Source: Cyclina sinensis
Taxonomy: Eukaryota; Mollusca; Bivalvia; Venerida; Veneridae
Direction of reading: 5' to 3'
NCBI GenBank assembly: GCA_012932295.1
Contig: JAAONU010000013.1
Coordinates: 40,996,627 to 41,060,626, forward strand
Length of the DNA stretch: 64,000 nt
Shown here: positions 23,798 through 38,700 of the stretch, one piece after another
How the letters are laid out: the number at the start of each line of letters is the position of its first letter
Position numbering within the stretch: the stretch's first letter is position 1
Program-made: the position numbers and the translations under genes
The notes under the pieces: model-generated
Database searches by the model: none
Told to the model about the DNA's origin: nothing
The model's input: only the letters and a program-made list of their open reading frames with translations

Positions 23798-26700
23798 TCA
23801 AATTTCATCATCTCCATCATCGTCATCATTTATACTTTCGCTGTCTGTGGAGCTAAATTCTTCTAATGGCAAACATGCGTAGCACGTTTTCTGAAATAAA
23901 ACAGTAGAAATGCACTTAACGTAATTCTAAACTGCAGTTGTCTTACGACATTCTGGAGCTGGAAATACAAGCTGGAAATATGCTGAGATGTTTTAAGAGT
24001 TTCGATGCACGGATTATACAATGACTAATTGTTAATGCAAGGATTATAGATTCTTTTCTATCTCTGCTAATTCGCCAGTCAAATAAAAAATTGTTTCATT
24101 TTAACATTTTTATTATATATCACAACTCTTGCGAAGAATACTGGAAACTTTCTTTTAACCGAATGATTCTGCGGAAGAAAACATTCTCAGAGGTTTGAAT
24201 GGAAAAGATACCTTTAAATCTCTCCAACATTCGCGACAGTAAATAAACTGACAGTCTTCTGTGTCACACTTCTTAAAGTCTTTTCTTTCTTTTTCTTCAC
24301 AAATTAAACACCTGTCCTTGCCGGCGTTGGTTCGTTTTAGGCAAGCACATAGATTTGGAAACTGTTTGTGCAGAGAGAACAACAAACCGCTCCGAAACTG
24401 AAACAGTTTTGTACCAACTAATTTATATTACATCAGCTTTTCAGTAAGATACTGCAACAACTTGAATGAAGTTAGCTCTGTGACTGCGCTTTCTTACAAA
24501 TTCTTGGAACGCAATAAGAAATGTGAAAGTCACAGAAATTCGCTGACAGAATTCGAACCCACGACATCCAAGCAGGAGGTCTGAAGCTCCACTCCAACAC
24601 CGAAGCGGTCCATAAGCACAAAGAATATCTAGGCTCATTAATACGAAGTTATCAAAATCTCAAAAAAAATCTGTTGGAATTCATTTAAATATTACATTGT
24701 GATAATATCATTACTTAAGTGATTCTATTTATGTTTCAAAAGTATTCATCACGTGCTGTTTAAAGAAGAAATATATTCCATCCAGCGAACGTTAAACTAA
24801 ACAAAGCAGAATATAATATTCTTACATGTAATTCCATTCGTTTTGCCTTTCTTTTCACTTTTCGTCTCATGTCTCTGAGGAAGAATTTTCTTTTCTTCAT
24901 CATAGTGTTGTACAGAAATAAAATCCGTTGCTTTTCTCTCTGCAATCAGTTATACATTTTAGAAAATGCAAATGCAATGGTGTGTTTGTAAAAGATTTAA
25001 ATCCTTAAAAACTGTAAACATCACCATTTATGGCTTTTACAAAGGCATATGAATTTCAGAAACTAGACAACTTCAACAGGATTAAAGATAATCGATTGGC
25101 TCTATAAGAGGAGGTTCGTCGCTAACCTTTTCAGATTGTCTGTCATATGGGCGATACTAAAAACTGACAAATCGTCAGGCTGAAATTACATAATCTTTGA
25201 GGCAGTTCGTTTTTGTCTAAATTACCTATGGCTTGTAGTGTATTGTGTTTACCTTTCTAAAGAAGAATGCTGCAATTATCTTCCTCAGTCTAAGGCCATA
25301 GGCATCCAGTAGAACCAGGAGCCAGACCAAAAGGTAAACACCAAATACATGGAAATAATACTTGTTATCAACTGACACAGGAAGAGGTAGGCACTCTGTG
25401 ATAAATATGATCATAGTTTACAGACATTTCGTAAGTAGTGTATGAATGTTTCTTATGGTTTTCGTTATAACGTGTATCGCGATACATATCAAACTGTGAC
25501 GAAAGAATCGTGATGTGGTCGTAAGTAAACGTGGATACGACAAAAAACATACAAAACACAATTCTTTTTAACGTCCATTATCACTTATTATTAAAGAAAT
25601 GGGAGACTGAACAAAATAAATCCAAAAGATTTTACCCAATCTATTTTTCTACACATTTGTCTGATAATAATTAAAACAAAATGGAATTCATGATGTTTTG
25701 CTGTTTCCAAGTATCTACTTTTTAAAAAGATTTATGACAATAATTTGCACGAAAGCAACAAAGAATTTTTACTTGTGAGCATCTATTAAACGCTTTCCTA
25801 AATAATCATAAAAAGCACATGCATATTTACCTAAATTAGAGCTGACCTCATCTAGTTTATTTTTAGTGTTGAGACCATTCATAAACAGTCGAACAATGTT
25901 GCTCATAAACCCAGTACCGCCGATCTTTACTTCTATAGTGTTATTGCCTTTAAAGAAAATTATCGACTCATATTGACAATATCATAGCCGATGACCTTTT
26001 CATGAACAGTTTTCGTACATGTGTTCATCAAAAAGACTCATTTCCCTATTGCCAGACTCATTTCCCTTTTCGCCGAGTTTCTAGAACTAGCGATTACTTT
26101 GCAGGAACAAACTACTTTTGTGAGGATAACACAATAGCTGAAGGCAATAAGTGAATCATGCAACGCACATGAAAGGTCAAACTTGATAAATGTAGCCTCA
26201 AAAAAGGAAGAAACGTGTATTACACATGTAACTACATTCTGGAAGTATCACAAGCTTCTTTGAGAAATGTTCCAGCGTGGCTAAGTTTTTCTATCTAAAT
26301 GACTTATAGTGACTTTTTGATATATGAAATGGCATATCAATGTTACATCCCTAATTCATTGACATGTAAATGTGGCACGACCTTATATTTTTCAAGTCAA
26401 CGAGAAAATACTCATATTTTAGCTGATCGATGTGACCCATTAACTTTTTCTTGGCATACATATGTCGGTATCTTTGGTAAAGCTTTTTTCTGTAAATTAA
26501 TATTTTAACTTGGAGTAAATCTTCTCCACGTGAAACTGGAACTGGAGAAATATCATTCTAAATATTTAAAATACAAGCCTGTTTGTCGATAGTCCACTCT
26601 GCTATGGGTACGAATGATCATCAACACGGTGTAGAGTATATCCGCCATTAGGAATATCATGCCAGCAAGGGCGGCTCGAGCCAGTATCAAAAATGAACCC

Positions 26701-29700
26701 TTGCCCTGGAAAATATATGTTGCCACTTTGTGCTCATAGAAATACAGTTTACTCTGTGCCGTATGGCCGCTAGCTGGACAAACTGAATTTTTATTCCTTA
26801 GCGGGTATATTCTCAAAGCATTCTATGCCATACACTTAGGCTTCAGCTCTATGCAAGCCTTCTTCTCCGGTACCAGCGGACGTTTGTCGTAAGTAAATGA
26901 CGTTTTAGATCTTATTTCATCACTGAACAACGATGTTATAACGGATTCATTTTTAATTTAAAGTCCTTTTGTATTTTGATAACACAAATTGTACGCCGTT
27001 GTCATAAGTAGGACAAGAAGTTTGTCAGCCAGACCTCGAAACTTGCATTGAAAACCAAACCATTTTGTAATTTCATACAATTGCTGTACTGATTTTTATT
27101 AATGTTTTACACGAGCCAATTGCCACGTCTACAGATAATAGAAATATCTTATTTTGTAAAATCAACAGAAGGCAAATGCTATGAAGTCCATGTTGACATA
27201 ACACCAACAGTTCTGTCGGGAAACATTAAGAAAGTCAATTTTTTAATTACAAATTCTTTGAAGAGAGATTTAACAGACCTCTCACTATTATAAAGTTTGT
27301 ACATATATATGTGTCCATCCTTACCAGCTTTGCACGTTCTTTCTTCATTAACTTAAGACTGGTTGGGAATATACATTGGTTAGCTTCTATTTTCTTCAGT
27401 GGTAAAAGAACAGGTTTTCTCTAGAAATACATATTTACAGTAAGTATTGCAGCGCATTCATTACAATCTGCTGATTAAACAGTGCTGACTAAACCTCATT
27501 CAAGGGGATCATTGATGAAGACGGTTTGAGTTGGTAAAGAGCCAATGTAAATCGCTACAAACAAGTACAACTTTGCAGTTTTAAATGCTTCAAGAAAAGG
27601 TCCGCTAACTTGCCTCTACAATTAAATATCTTATCTATATTTGAAAATAAATGCAGATCAAGCTAGCTGTGAAATCGAGATAACAGCAGCATTTGGGTCA
27701 ATGCACATTCAACTCTGTGATCGACATAATACCTGTATTCAGACCAATGCATATTAAGCTCTGTCATCGACATAACACCAGCATTTAGGCAAGTGCAAAT
27801 TTACCTCTGATATCGATATAATACCAGCATTCGGGCCAGTGCATGTCCGGCTCGATAATCGACAAAACATTCGGGTCAATGCATCTCTACTTCCGATAGC
27901 GACATAACACCAGCATTCGGGTCAATGCATATCTAGCTCTGTCATCGACATAATGCCAACATTCGGGCCAATGCATATCTAGCTCTGTCAAGTTCTGCAT
28001 TCGGAAAGCTGTATATTTAGCTCTGATATCGGCACCAGATCTGCATCTATATTTGTATACTAACGGAAAAATATAACTGTGCATACTTCAAGGTATAGAA
28101 TTTTTTTTAATATTAGGAATAGTAACATAAAACTTTGCAAATTAACCAATCAACGTTTTATTTCTAACAATCAATACAAACACTTCATCATGTAAAACAA
28201 TTTTTACAGTAACAAGGCGCAGAAGTTGACAGGTATGAAATCTGATTTTACAAGGTCAGTATCGTGTGTGGCCTCCATTGGCGTTCAAGCAAGCACGGCA
28301 GCGACGAGGCATAGAGGCAACTAAGTTGGCGATAACTGCCTGTGGAATGGTGTTCCAGATGTTGACCAATGTCTGCGCTAGTTGGTCCAGCGTGAGAGGT
28401 TGGTTACGTCTTTGACGGAGGCGTCTCTTCATCTCATCCCAAACGTGCTCAATTGGTGAAAGATCTGGTGAAACAGCGTGCCAGGGTAAGACACTCACGT
28501 TTTGCTGAGCCAGAAACCCGGTAACTACACGTGCTACATGTGGCCGAGCGTTGTCTTGTTGAAACGTCATGTTACGCCCTTGACGTTGAAGAAATGGCAG
28601 CACGTGGGGTATGACAATCTCATCTCTGTAACGAACACCCGTTAAATTGCCACGGACAATTACAAGCTGGGTCCTGCCTTGAGATGAGATACCTCCCCAA
28701 ACCATTATCGACCCACCACCACCAAAACGTTGACGTTGAAAAACACAGGGATCCAAGTAACGTTCTCCGCGACGCCTGCATACACGAACTCGTCCGTCCG
28801 AACTTTTTAAGTGAAACCGCGACTCGTCAGTAAACAGAACATTATTCCAATATGCTCTTGGAAGCCTTAGATACTGTCTGCACCACTGACGTCGACGTTG
28901 TCGATGACGTAAGAGAAGAGTAGGACGTATCGCAGGACGTCGTGGAGTAATGCTGTGCTCTCTTAATCGGTTTCTAACAGTTCGTCCACTGATAGGTCTC
29001 AAGCCAGGAATTGTTCGTGCTGTTAATGTGGCCGGTTGAAATCGATTCCGTAGGTGTGTAAGCCGGATATAATTGTCTTGACGGATTGACGTCACACGTG
29101 GACGCCCTGGACGTGGTAGATCACGGACGTTGCCACGTTGCTGAAATCGTCGCCAAAGTGCTGATATGGTGTTTCGGTGAACACCAAAACGCTGCGCAAC
29201 CGCATTTTGAGCAATGCCTGCTTGGAGCATACCGACGGCACGTAGGCGATCATTTTCTGAGATGCGTGGCATTGTCTTCAAAGACTTAAAATCCAAATGA
29301 AGGTGTTTTTCTGAACTGCTGGGTAGCTCACTATAATTTGACGGTTAAAATAACTCGAAACAGCATGTACAAGGATGTTAACATAAAGAAACACGTAAAA
29401 AGCGCGACCGTTACGGGCTATAAATTTTGCACGTGCAACTCGCGAAAAGCAGTATTATTGAAACAAGATTACCTTGTGAATTACACAAAAGCATATTTAT
29501 GCTAAAATAATTTTATACCTAATAAAAGATATTAAGTATTTTAGTGTGCACAGTTATATTTTTCCGTCAGTATATATTGCACTTTTCTGGTTTATACCTC
29601 TTCCCGTATCAACCTCTGACATATATAACTGCCCGGTGGCATACGCAGTCGACAGCCCAAAGAGATATGAATAAAACTATTCTAGCTTCTATTTGTTTAA

Positions 29701-32700
29701 ATAAGTAGATATAGCTTTCATGTATACCTTAAACTTTCTGCGTGCATCAATTTTACGAAAGTAGGATGTTATGTAAATATTGTCGAAACGGACATCTGTC
29801 GTATACTGCTTATGATACTTATACGCACTGAAAATAAAAGAAAACGAAGTAATTCAACACATAGCAATAGCATCACAAGGAAAGGAAGCTTTGTATTTTT
29901 GCAAAGTCCTAAATGTATTGTTAACGGACTGTCTGTAGCCCATATTTATCTATTTGAAATGATTAATTTACTTTCACAAATAAAATGAATGAGGAATATT
30001 CAAACAAACCCTATTATCACAAGAAGGAATGTGAATCCTAATAAGCGTTTGATGACAAGGAACATAAACTCCACCCACTTCCGGCCTTGAGAGAAACTAT
30101 GCATTGTATTACTACGCATTTCCCCAACAGATGTGTAATCGGCCTCTTCTTTGGCTTTGACAACCTATAGTTTTATTTGAAATAAAGATTACGATCAGCA
30201 ACAAATAATTATTATTATCTTTTTACTTTTAAAAAAGAGGAAGAAAAGACAAGTGGGCCATTACTTTAATATCCTTCCGTCTCAAGTGCTATACAGATCT
30301 TCAAGAAACAGTATATGTTATCCAAAAGAATGGGATCTGAGATACGATATTAGTTACGATATCAAAAATGATATCACATACTTAACACACACTCAATTAA
30401 CATCAACTGTGTGTTTATTCTTCATTTTTTTCTATTTTTACTTCACACTGTTTTATCATACATGTACACTTCTTTCCTCCTTCAACGCCGACTTATCATT
30501 TGTTATGAACTAAAATTTTGAGAAGGGCGTTAAGCTAAGTTGTAAGAACTTGTAGCCCAACCCATTTGCTAAATATTATGTTGTATTTGCAATAAAATAC
30601 GATTAAACTAAACAAGAAACAGTCACTGATGGTAGTGCATTTTACAACCAAGAATATTCTTTATTACATTAGAAATAAAATAAATAAGCTCAAAATAACA
30701 TTATAAACAACATATCATTACGGGATAGAAATCAGAAAATTATTTGTGATAAAATATGGTAACATATACAAGCGTGTGTACACAGCTATTTATCATAACA
30801 GACCTTGTATTGCATTTTAACATTGAAACCATCATCCATGTTTTCAACTGACTCCTCAGACTTTTTGTACATTTTTCCGAACGAAGGTCTAATGATGTCA
30901 TCAGGTTTACATTCACCACCAAGAGATTTCCCTAAAGCTGAAAACGAAACGAAATTTGTTTAAAATAACAGAAGATATATATTGTTGTTTTTAACTGTTA
31001 GGAAATTTGTTAGACTATATGTTAGAAAGAAACGATGTTCTGACTCTGATATAGTTAAGAAAAAGTCATTTCAGAATTCTAATACAAATTGTTTGTTTTT
31101 TTGTTCATAATTACGTGAAACGCTTTCGGGAATTAAAAAAAAAAGCCCTCCAGTCTTTCTGAATGTAGAAATAATATTCAGAACTAATGGAACAGAGTTA
31201 CAGAACGAATTAGAAAATATGAATATCAAAAAGCGTTCTTACGTTCAACAATTTTGCACAAGAAACCGATGTTGACAAGTTTACATAGAAATCTGTCCAG
31301 AGGATCAGGTATTTTGTCTCTGCATCTGCTCTCCAGGCGGTCAAATACCTTCCTGCACTCCTGTACGCCTTTGTTATATATGTCTATAAGTATAAACTTC
31401 AGTCAAACAGACAATGTATATTATATTTAAGGCATTACCAGCGCAAATGTAATTGTTTGATGTAGTAATGGCTTACAACATGACACCAGATACTATTAGC
31501 TCTATAAAACAAGTAAACAAAGATAGTATAAAATGTCATCTGAAATATGTTATGAATGTTTAAACTCATTTCTATTGAACAATTTTTGGTTTGGAAAATC
31601 AAACAAGTCTATGCTAAGTCCATTTTCGCACCTTGACTAAATTGTGTCGGACACAAAATCGCGTTAGTATTCGGTATTTGATAATTGAAAAAAATGTTCA
31701 ACTTTGTCATCTGTAACCAAGTTCCGATTGGAAGAAGAATTTCATGCATTTTTTGAGTAATTAATCATAAGCCAGTACTTTTTATCACAACTGATACATG
31801 GCTTGGTAATAAAACATTTAGAGACGTATTGCTGCTGAACAAAGATAAGACAACAACAACAACAATTAAACATGTTAAGAAAACAGACCTTCGCATTCGA
31901 ACTTGATTTTCTTCTTGTATTTATTCTCCACCGTTTTAGACTCGTCATCATTAGGTTTGTCCTTTGTCTCTGCCTCTATGACACCCGCACGGTTTACGTT
32001 CCCGCCCTCCAGTTCGTCCTCTTTTATTGTACGTGCCTCCATCTCGGCCACACCGTCATCCCCACGAATCTACTATTTTAATTATGTTAAATATTTCTGT
32101 TTTTGCAATCAGCCCATACCTTGTTCTGCACTTTGAGCATGACGGAACATGATTATGCAGAATTGTTCGCTTTATTCAGTATAAATCAACAAATTTTCAA
32201 AGAAGACCGTTTTGAACTATTAACGGTAATGTCCAGATTGACAAACAGGCAAGTCCGTCTTGTCCAATAATTAGATACTGAAATCCAACCCTATTTAAGA
32301 GAAATGTAAGTGCATGTATACACCGGCTATATGTCCAATTTAGTGTAAGCATCGTATTTAAAACTGCCCCTCTTAACATTTCTCTATATATACACACATT
32401 TATTTATATCACTTTCAAAGATTACTTTCTCAGTCATGTGCTATGATTTCTATTATGAAAACTGTAATTTTTCACACTGAGTTCTGCTAAAGACCTGATA
32501 TATGTTGTGTTCTGTTCTGTTCTCGTAAAGTCATGATTTATCATTAGGTATGGAACTCTTTTATATCATGGCTTAAGAAAGATGAGGAAACCTCTATAAT
32601 TACGTCATCAAACTTTGCATTTAAACGTGCAAACGCTGCTAAATCAGTGTTAGAAAAAGTACTTTTAAGTTTAAACACAAAGTACCATAACAAAGTATAC

Positions 32701-35700
32701 GTTATAACAGATTTTGCTTAAGGAGGTTAGTTGAGAGGTTGTAATCAACTAACATTGATTTCATAATTGCACGGTTGCCTTATAGTATTCTCAGCATTTA
32801 AATCGAAGGTTAGTTTAAGCATAACTTACCTCTGATTTTATAGGAACGAAAGCTTTGTTCACTTTATTTCCCAACTTGTTCAACATCCACCCCTCTTCCT
32901 GCAAATAACACAGAAAAGCCAAAACATGGAAATCTCAATTTTTGTTAAAAATTAGCAATAACAAGAAAATGCTCACGTTTAAATGTTAATCACTTAATAA
33001 CAGCGAATTATTCAACATAACACGTGTACACAAGAACTTGACTTATTTTTTTATGTTCTAAGATTTTTTTGTATAAATGTTGACACTTCATCTTTAAACC
33101 ATACAATTTAAATACAAATAATGCAGTCATACTGCCATGTCCTTCATCACATTGCCAACAGGCTGTAATCTGAACTTCCATTTTGCCGCTGTGTGATTGG
33201 CTGAAAGTTGGGCTGCACAAGTAAGAGACCTTGTGATGTCTTGCGCATTGTCTACAATGTTCTCTATAGGTCCTGAAACACATAGATAAAAAGTCAATAC
33301 ACATACATGTCTTCAATATTTAAGAACTATTGTTTCAATGGTTATGTGAACCAAAAGCTTATGTGATTCCATCCTAAACTGTCTACAGACAAAACACTCA
33401 TCCTAGCTAAGCATCTGAACGATTGAACAACGTCCTCTCTTCCGGAAAGGCATATTTGACAATATACATTTATGTTTTTAAATAAATGGTGTCTTATTGT
33501 TGTAAACAGTCTCAGATTTGATCAAGGGGAATGCAGTTTATTAACGTACTTTTGAACAACAAGTTTAAACAGTGCTAGATTTCATTGGAATCTAAGAGTA
33601 TGTAGTACTGTTTATTTTGGATTACATTTATACTAGGGATGTCAACGAATATTCGACTATTCGAATTTTCGCATTCCTAACAAATATTCGAATCCGATTT
33701 CTGAATTCGAATATTCGCATAAAACAATAAACTAATCCAGATTTCTAGAATAATTTGTCTTAAAATTATCAGGTTTTGGAAAACTTTATAAACAGATATG
33801 TGTGAAGTTGGTCTGCAGTTCGCAGTTCGCAATTCGCGATTCGAATTGCGAACTGCAAACTGGCATGCAGTTCGCGATTCAAACTTGAAGATTTTCAGTG
33901 TTCTTCTTGGGAAAATTTATGACTTACTAACTTCATAAACCAAAAAGAAATAGTTCTAAGTCCAATTGCAAACTAGCATGCTGTTCGCGATTCGAATTGC
34001 GAACTGCAAACTGGTCTGCAGTTCGCAGTTCGCAATTCGCGATTCGAATTGCGAACTGCAAACTGGCATGCAGTTCGCGATTCAAACTTGAAGCTTTTCA
34101 GAGTTCTTCTTGTGAAAATTTATTACTTACTAACTTCATAAACCAAAAAGAAATAGTTCTAAGATAGAGAAAATAAACATAAGTCCAATTGCAAACTAGC
34201 ATGCGGTACGCGATTCGAATTGCGAACTGCAAACTGGCATGCAGTTCGCGATTCAAATTTCAAGCTTTTCAGTGTTCTTCTAGGGAAAATTTATGACTTA
34301 CTTACTTCATAAACCAAAAAGAAATAGTTCTTAGTCGAATTGCAAACTAGCATGCGGTTCGCGATTCGAATTGCGAACTGCAAACTAGCATGCAGTTCGC
34401 GATTCAAACTTGAAGCTTTTCAGAGTTCTTCTTGTGAAAATTTATTACTTACTAACTTCATAAACCAAAAAGAAATAGTTCTAAGATAGAGAAAATAAAC
34501 ATAAGTCCAATTGCAAACTAGCATGCGGTACGCGATTCGAATTGCGAACTGCAAACTGGCATGCAGTTCGCGATTCAAATTTCAAGCTTTTCAGTGTTCT
34601 TCTAGGGAAAATTTATGACTTACTTACTTCATAAACCAAAAAGAAATAGTTCTTAGTCGAATTGCAAACTAGCATGCGGTTCGCGATTCGAATTGCGAAC
34701 TGCGAACTGCAGACCAGATTGCAGTTCGCAATTCGAATCGCGAACCGCATGCTAGTTTGCAATTGGACTAGTATTTTTTTCTCTATTTTAGAACTATTTC
34801 TTTTTGGTTTATGAAGTTAGTAATGCATAAATTTTCCCAAGAAGAACACTGAAAAGCTTCAAGTTTGAATCGCGAACTGCAGACCAGTTTGCAGTTCGCA
34901 ATTCGAATCGTGAACCGCAGGCTAGTTTGCAATTGGACTTGTGTTTTTTTCTATTTTAGAACTATTTGTAGTTCGCAATTCGAATCGCGAACTGCAGGCT
35001 AGTTTGCTATTGGACTTATGTTTTGTTCTCTATTTTAAAACTATTTTTTTTTGGTTTATGAAGTAAGTAAGAAATAAATTTTCATATAAGAATACTGTAA
35101 ACCTTCAAATTGAATCGCGAACTGCAGACCAGTTTGCAGTTTGCAATTCGAATCGCGAACCGCAGGCTATTTGCAATTGTACTTATGTTTTTTTTCTCTA
35201 TTTTAGAACTATTTCTTTTTGGTTTATGAAGTAAGTATGAAATAATAGAAGAACATTTTCACAAGAAGAACACTATAAATCTTCAAATTTGAATCGCGAA
35301 CTGCATGCCATTTTGCAGTTCGCAATTCGAATCGCGAATTGCGAACTGCGAACTGCAGACCATTTTGCAGTTCACAATTCGAATCGCGAATCGCATGCTA
35401 GTTTGCAATTGGACTAATATTTTTTCCTCTATTTTAGAACTATTTCTTTTTGGTTTATGAAGTTAGTAAGAAATAAATTTTCACAAGAAGAACACTGAAA
35501 AGCTTCAAGTTTGAATCGCGAACTGCATGCCAGTTTGCAGTTCGCAATTCGAATCGCGAATTGAGAACTGCGAACTGCAGACCAGTTTGCAGTTCGCAAT
35601 TCGAATCGCGAACCGCATGCTAGTTTGCAATTGACTTATGTTTTTTTTCTATCTTAGAACTATTTCTTTTTTGGTTTATGAAGTTAGTAAGTAATAAATT

Positions 35701-38700
35701 TTCACACGAAGAACTCTGAAAAGCTTCAAGTCTGAATCGCGAACTGCATGCTAGTTTGCAGTTCGCAATTCGAATCGCGAACCGCATGCTAGTTTGCAAT
35801 TCGACTAAGAACTATTTCTTTTTGGTTTATGAAGTAAGTAAGTCATAAATTTTCCCTAGAAGAACACTGAAAAGCTTGAAATTTGAATCGCGAACTGCAT
35901 GCCAGTTTGCAGTTCGCAATTCGAATCGCGTACCGCATGCTAGTTTGCAATTGGACTTATGTTTATTTTCTCTATCTTAGAACTATTTCTTTTTGGTTTA
36001 TGAAGTTAGTAAGTAATAAATTTTCACAAGAAGAACTCTGAAAAGCTTCAAGTTTGAATCGCGAACTGCATGCCAGTTTGCAGTTCGCAATTCGAATCGC
36101 GAATTGCGAACTGCGAACTGCAGACCAGTTTGCAGTTCGCAATTCGAATCGCGAACAGCATGCTAGTTTGCAATTGGACTTAGAACTATTTCTTTTTGGT
36201 TTATGAAGTTAGTAAGTCATAAATTTTCCCAAGAAGAACACTGAAAATCTTCAAGTTTGAATCGCGAACTGCATGCCAGTTTGCAGTTCGCAATTCGAAT
36301 CGCGAATTGCGAACTGCGAACTGCAGACCAGTTTGCAGTTCGCAATTCGAAATCGCGAACCGCATGCTAGTTTGCAATTGACTTATGTTTTTTTTTTTCT
36401 ATCTTAGAACTATTTCTTTTTGGTTTATGAAGTCAGTAAGTAATAAATTTTCACACGAAGAACTCTGAAAAGCTTCAAGTTTGAATCGCGAACTGCATGC
36501 TAAATTTGCAGTTCGCAATTCGAATCGCGAACCGCATGCTAGTTTGCAATTCGACTAAGAACTATTTCTTTTTGGTTTATGAAGTAAGTCATAAATTTTC
36601 CCTAGAAGAACACTGAAAAGCTTGAAATTTGAATCGCGAACTGCATGCCAGTTTGCAGTTCGCAATTCGAATCGCGAACCGCATGCTAGTTTGCAATTGG
36701 ACTTATGTTTATTTTCTCTATCTTAGAACTATTTTTTTTTGGTTTATGAAGTTAGTAAGTAATAAATTTTCACAAGCAAAACTCTGAAAAGCTTCAAGTT
36801 TGAATCGCGAACTGCATGCCAGTTTGCAGTTCGCAATTCGAATCGCGAATTGCGAACTGCGAACTGCAGACCAACTTCACACATATTATAAACAGTATAT
36901 ATTTTTGTAGGCAAATTTGTTTTCATTTAGCGCGTCAGTTTGCAATTTGATTATAGCAATTTGCAGTCAGTTGGTATGTTTGTTGTTTTAACTGTTTACA
37001 CTTACGGTAACTCCGGCGCAACTTTATAAAGGTGCGAAATAATTCTATTTGAAGTATTGCTAATTCACTAAAGACCTCAAATTTACAGACATTTAACTGA
37101 ATTTGCATAAAGATTCATTTTACGTAGGATGAAATCACTCAAATCATTGACTCAAATCATTTACTCAGAAATGAATTATATGATTATAACAGTCTTTTTT
37201 TCATTTTTGTATCTTTTCTCGTATCAATCTTTTAATTCGATCAAGTAAAAAAATAATGTAAAATTTGCCTTTCTCAAATATCTTCAAGAAAGAAAGTCAT
37301 TAAACTACCGGAAGAAATAACATGTGGACTATGTCAAGAAAGACACCAAATTCAATTTAATTATGACTTGATTAATTGTGATAAAAGCTTAATCATATTA
37401 AACTGGAATAAAAAGAAATTTCAATCTGACGAATGAAACAAACTAGTTTCAATAAAACGGGAGCGAATTTGTCAATATTGTAAGTGTATGGATGTTTGGA
37501 CACAAAAATTTGGACATTCAGATACAATCGCATTTCCTATGCGAATATTCGAATACCAAAGTTCACATTCCTTGACATCCCTAATTTATACCTGAAGTGA
37601 GGCAGACAGCATATCTCATTTTAGCTATGATGAGAAATGTAATGGTAGGGAATCTACTTTCAATAAGAATCTTGATGGCAAGAGACCATACCTAAAGAAA
37701 ATCTGTTTTGTAAATAGATATTTGGTGGCAAATTACCATTCCGGCAATAAGATAGGCAAAGGAAAGCATGAAATTAAGGCTTGACATTTGACCTTTCAAA
37801 TAAGATACGCTATGGCAACTGTTCTTTTTCTGCAGGATATATACTATGACCAGTTCCCCATCCTGCAGGAAGATCAATTATATCCTGGTAATGACTCTAA
37901 CTATTATAATGGTAAATGAACTAACCTGCAATGAGGTAAGCGATGGCAAACGTTCCTATGTACGAACGACCTGCTTTACCCATGAATGTTGGAATAAGCA
38001 GAAGACAGACGCAGCGGAAGTTGACAGATAATGAATAGCCAGCTGATATACCAAACACCATCAGAGCTCCCAGAAGTTGTCTCGTGTCTTCTGATAGGTC
38101 CATCGGCAGTATCACTAATCTATATAATCCTGAAATCGATAACCACTTTATGGACATAGCAATCTCATCTACAAAACACTACTCCATCAAAATAGGTTAA
38201 ACTAATTAACTTTCATTAATTTATGTTCAAAAGTACTCTGCCGAGTTATCAAGATGCTAATGAATTACAGAACACAAAAATGCCTTTGCATACCAACTTT
38301 TAAAACTTGATCAAATGAAATACTCTGATCATTTTTTGTGTGGAAAAACTGTAAAGGACTCACCGTATCCAAGCAACGCTCCAAAGGGGAATCCGAAAAA
38401 CAGTTTCCATGTGTGATATTGTTCAGGTTCAGATGTAAAGAACTTAATCAGAGGTCCGCATACACATCGAAAACCTGAATATACAATGAAATAGGAAATT
38501 TATAACGTTTCTTTTCATGAAAGTGACAAAGAAGCGACTTTTTTTTTTTATCTAATGTGTAAATGTATTATTGAACTGCATAAACGTATGTCAAGGCAGA
38601 AGGAATTAAATGGTCACTGTAGCAGAGGAACATCACCTTACTTAATTTATTGAATTTATAAATCTATCATTTTTCAACATTGAGGTCCTAGACGGGGAAA

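Noticed and set aside
29086..29289. 67-residue plus-strand frame over the transposase
   Set aside because: Antisense to the clear Tc1 transposase; a by-product of its codon use.
33817..36900. Short frames in the fold-back element
   Set aside because: They follow palindromic satellite units, and the element shows no transposase motif.
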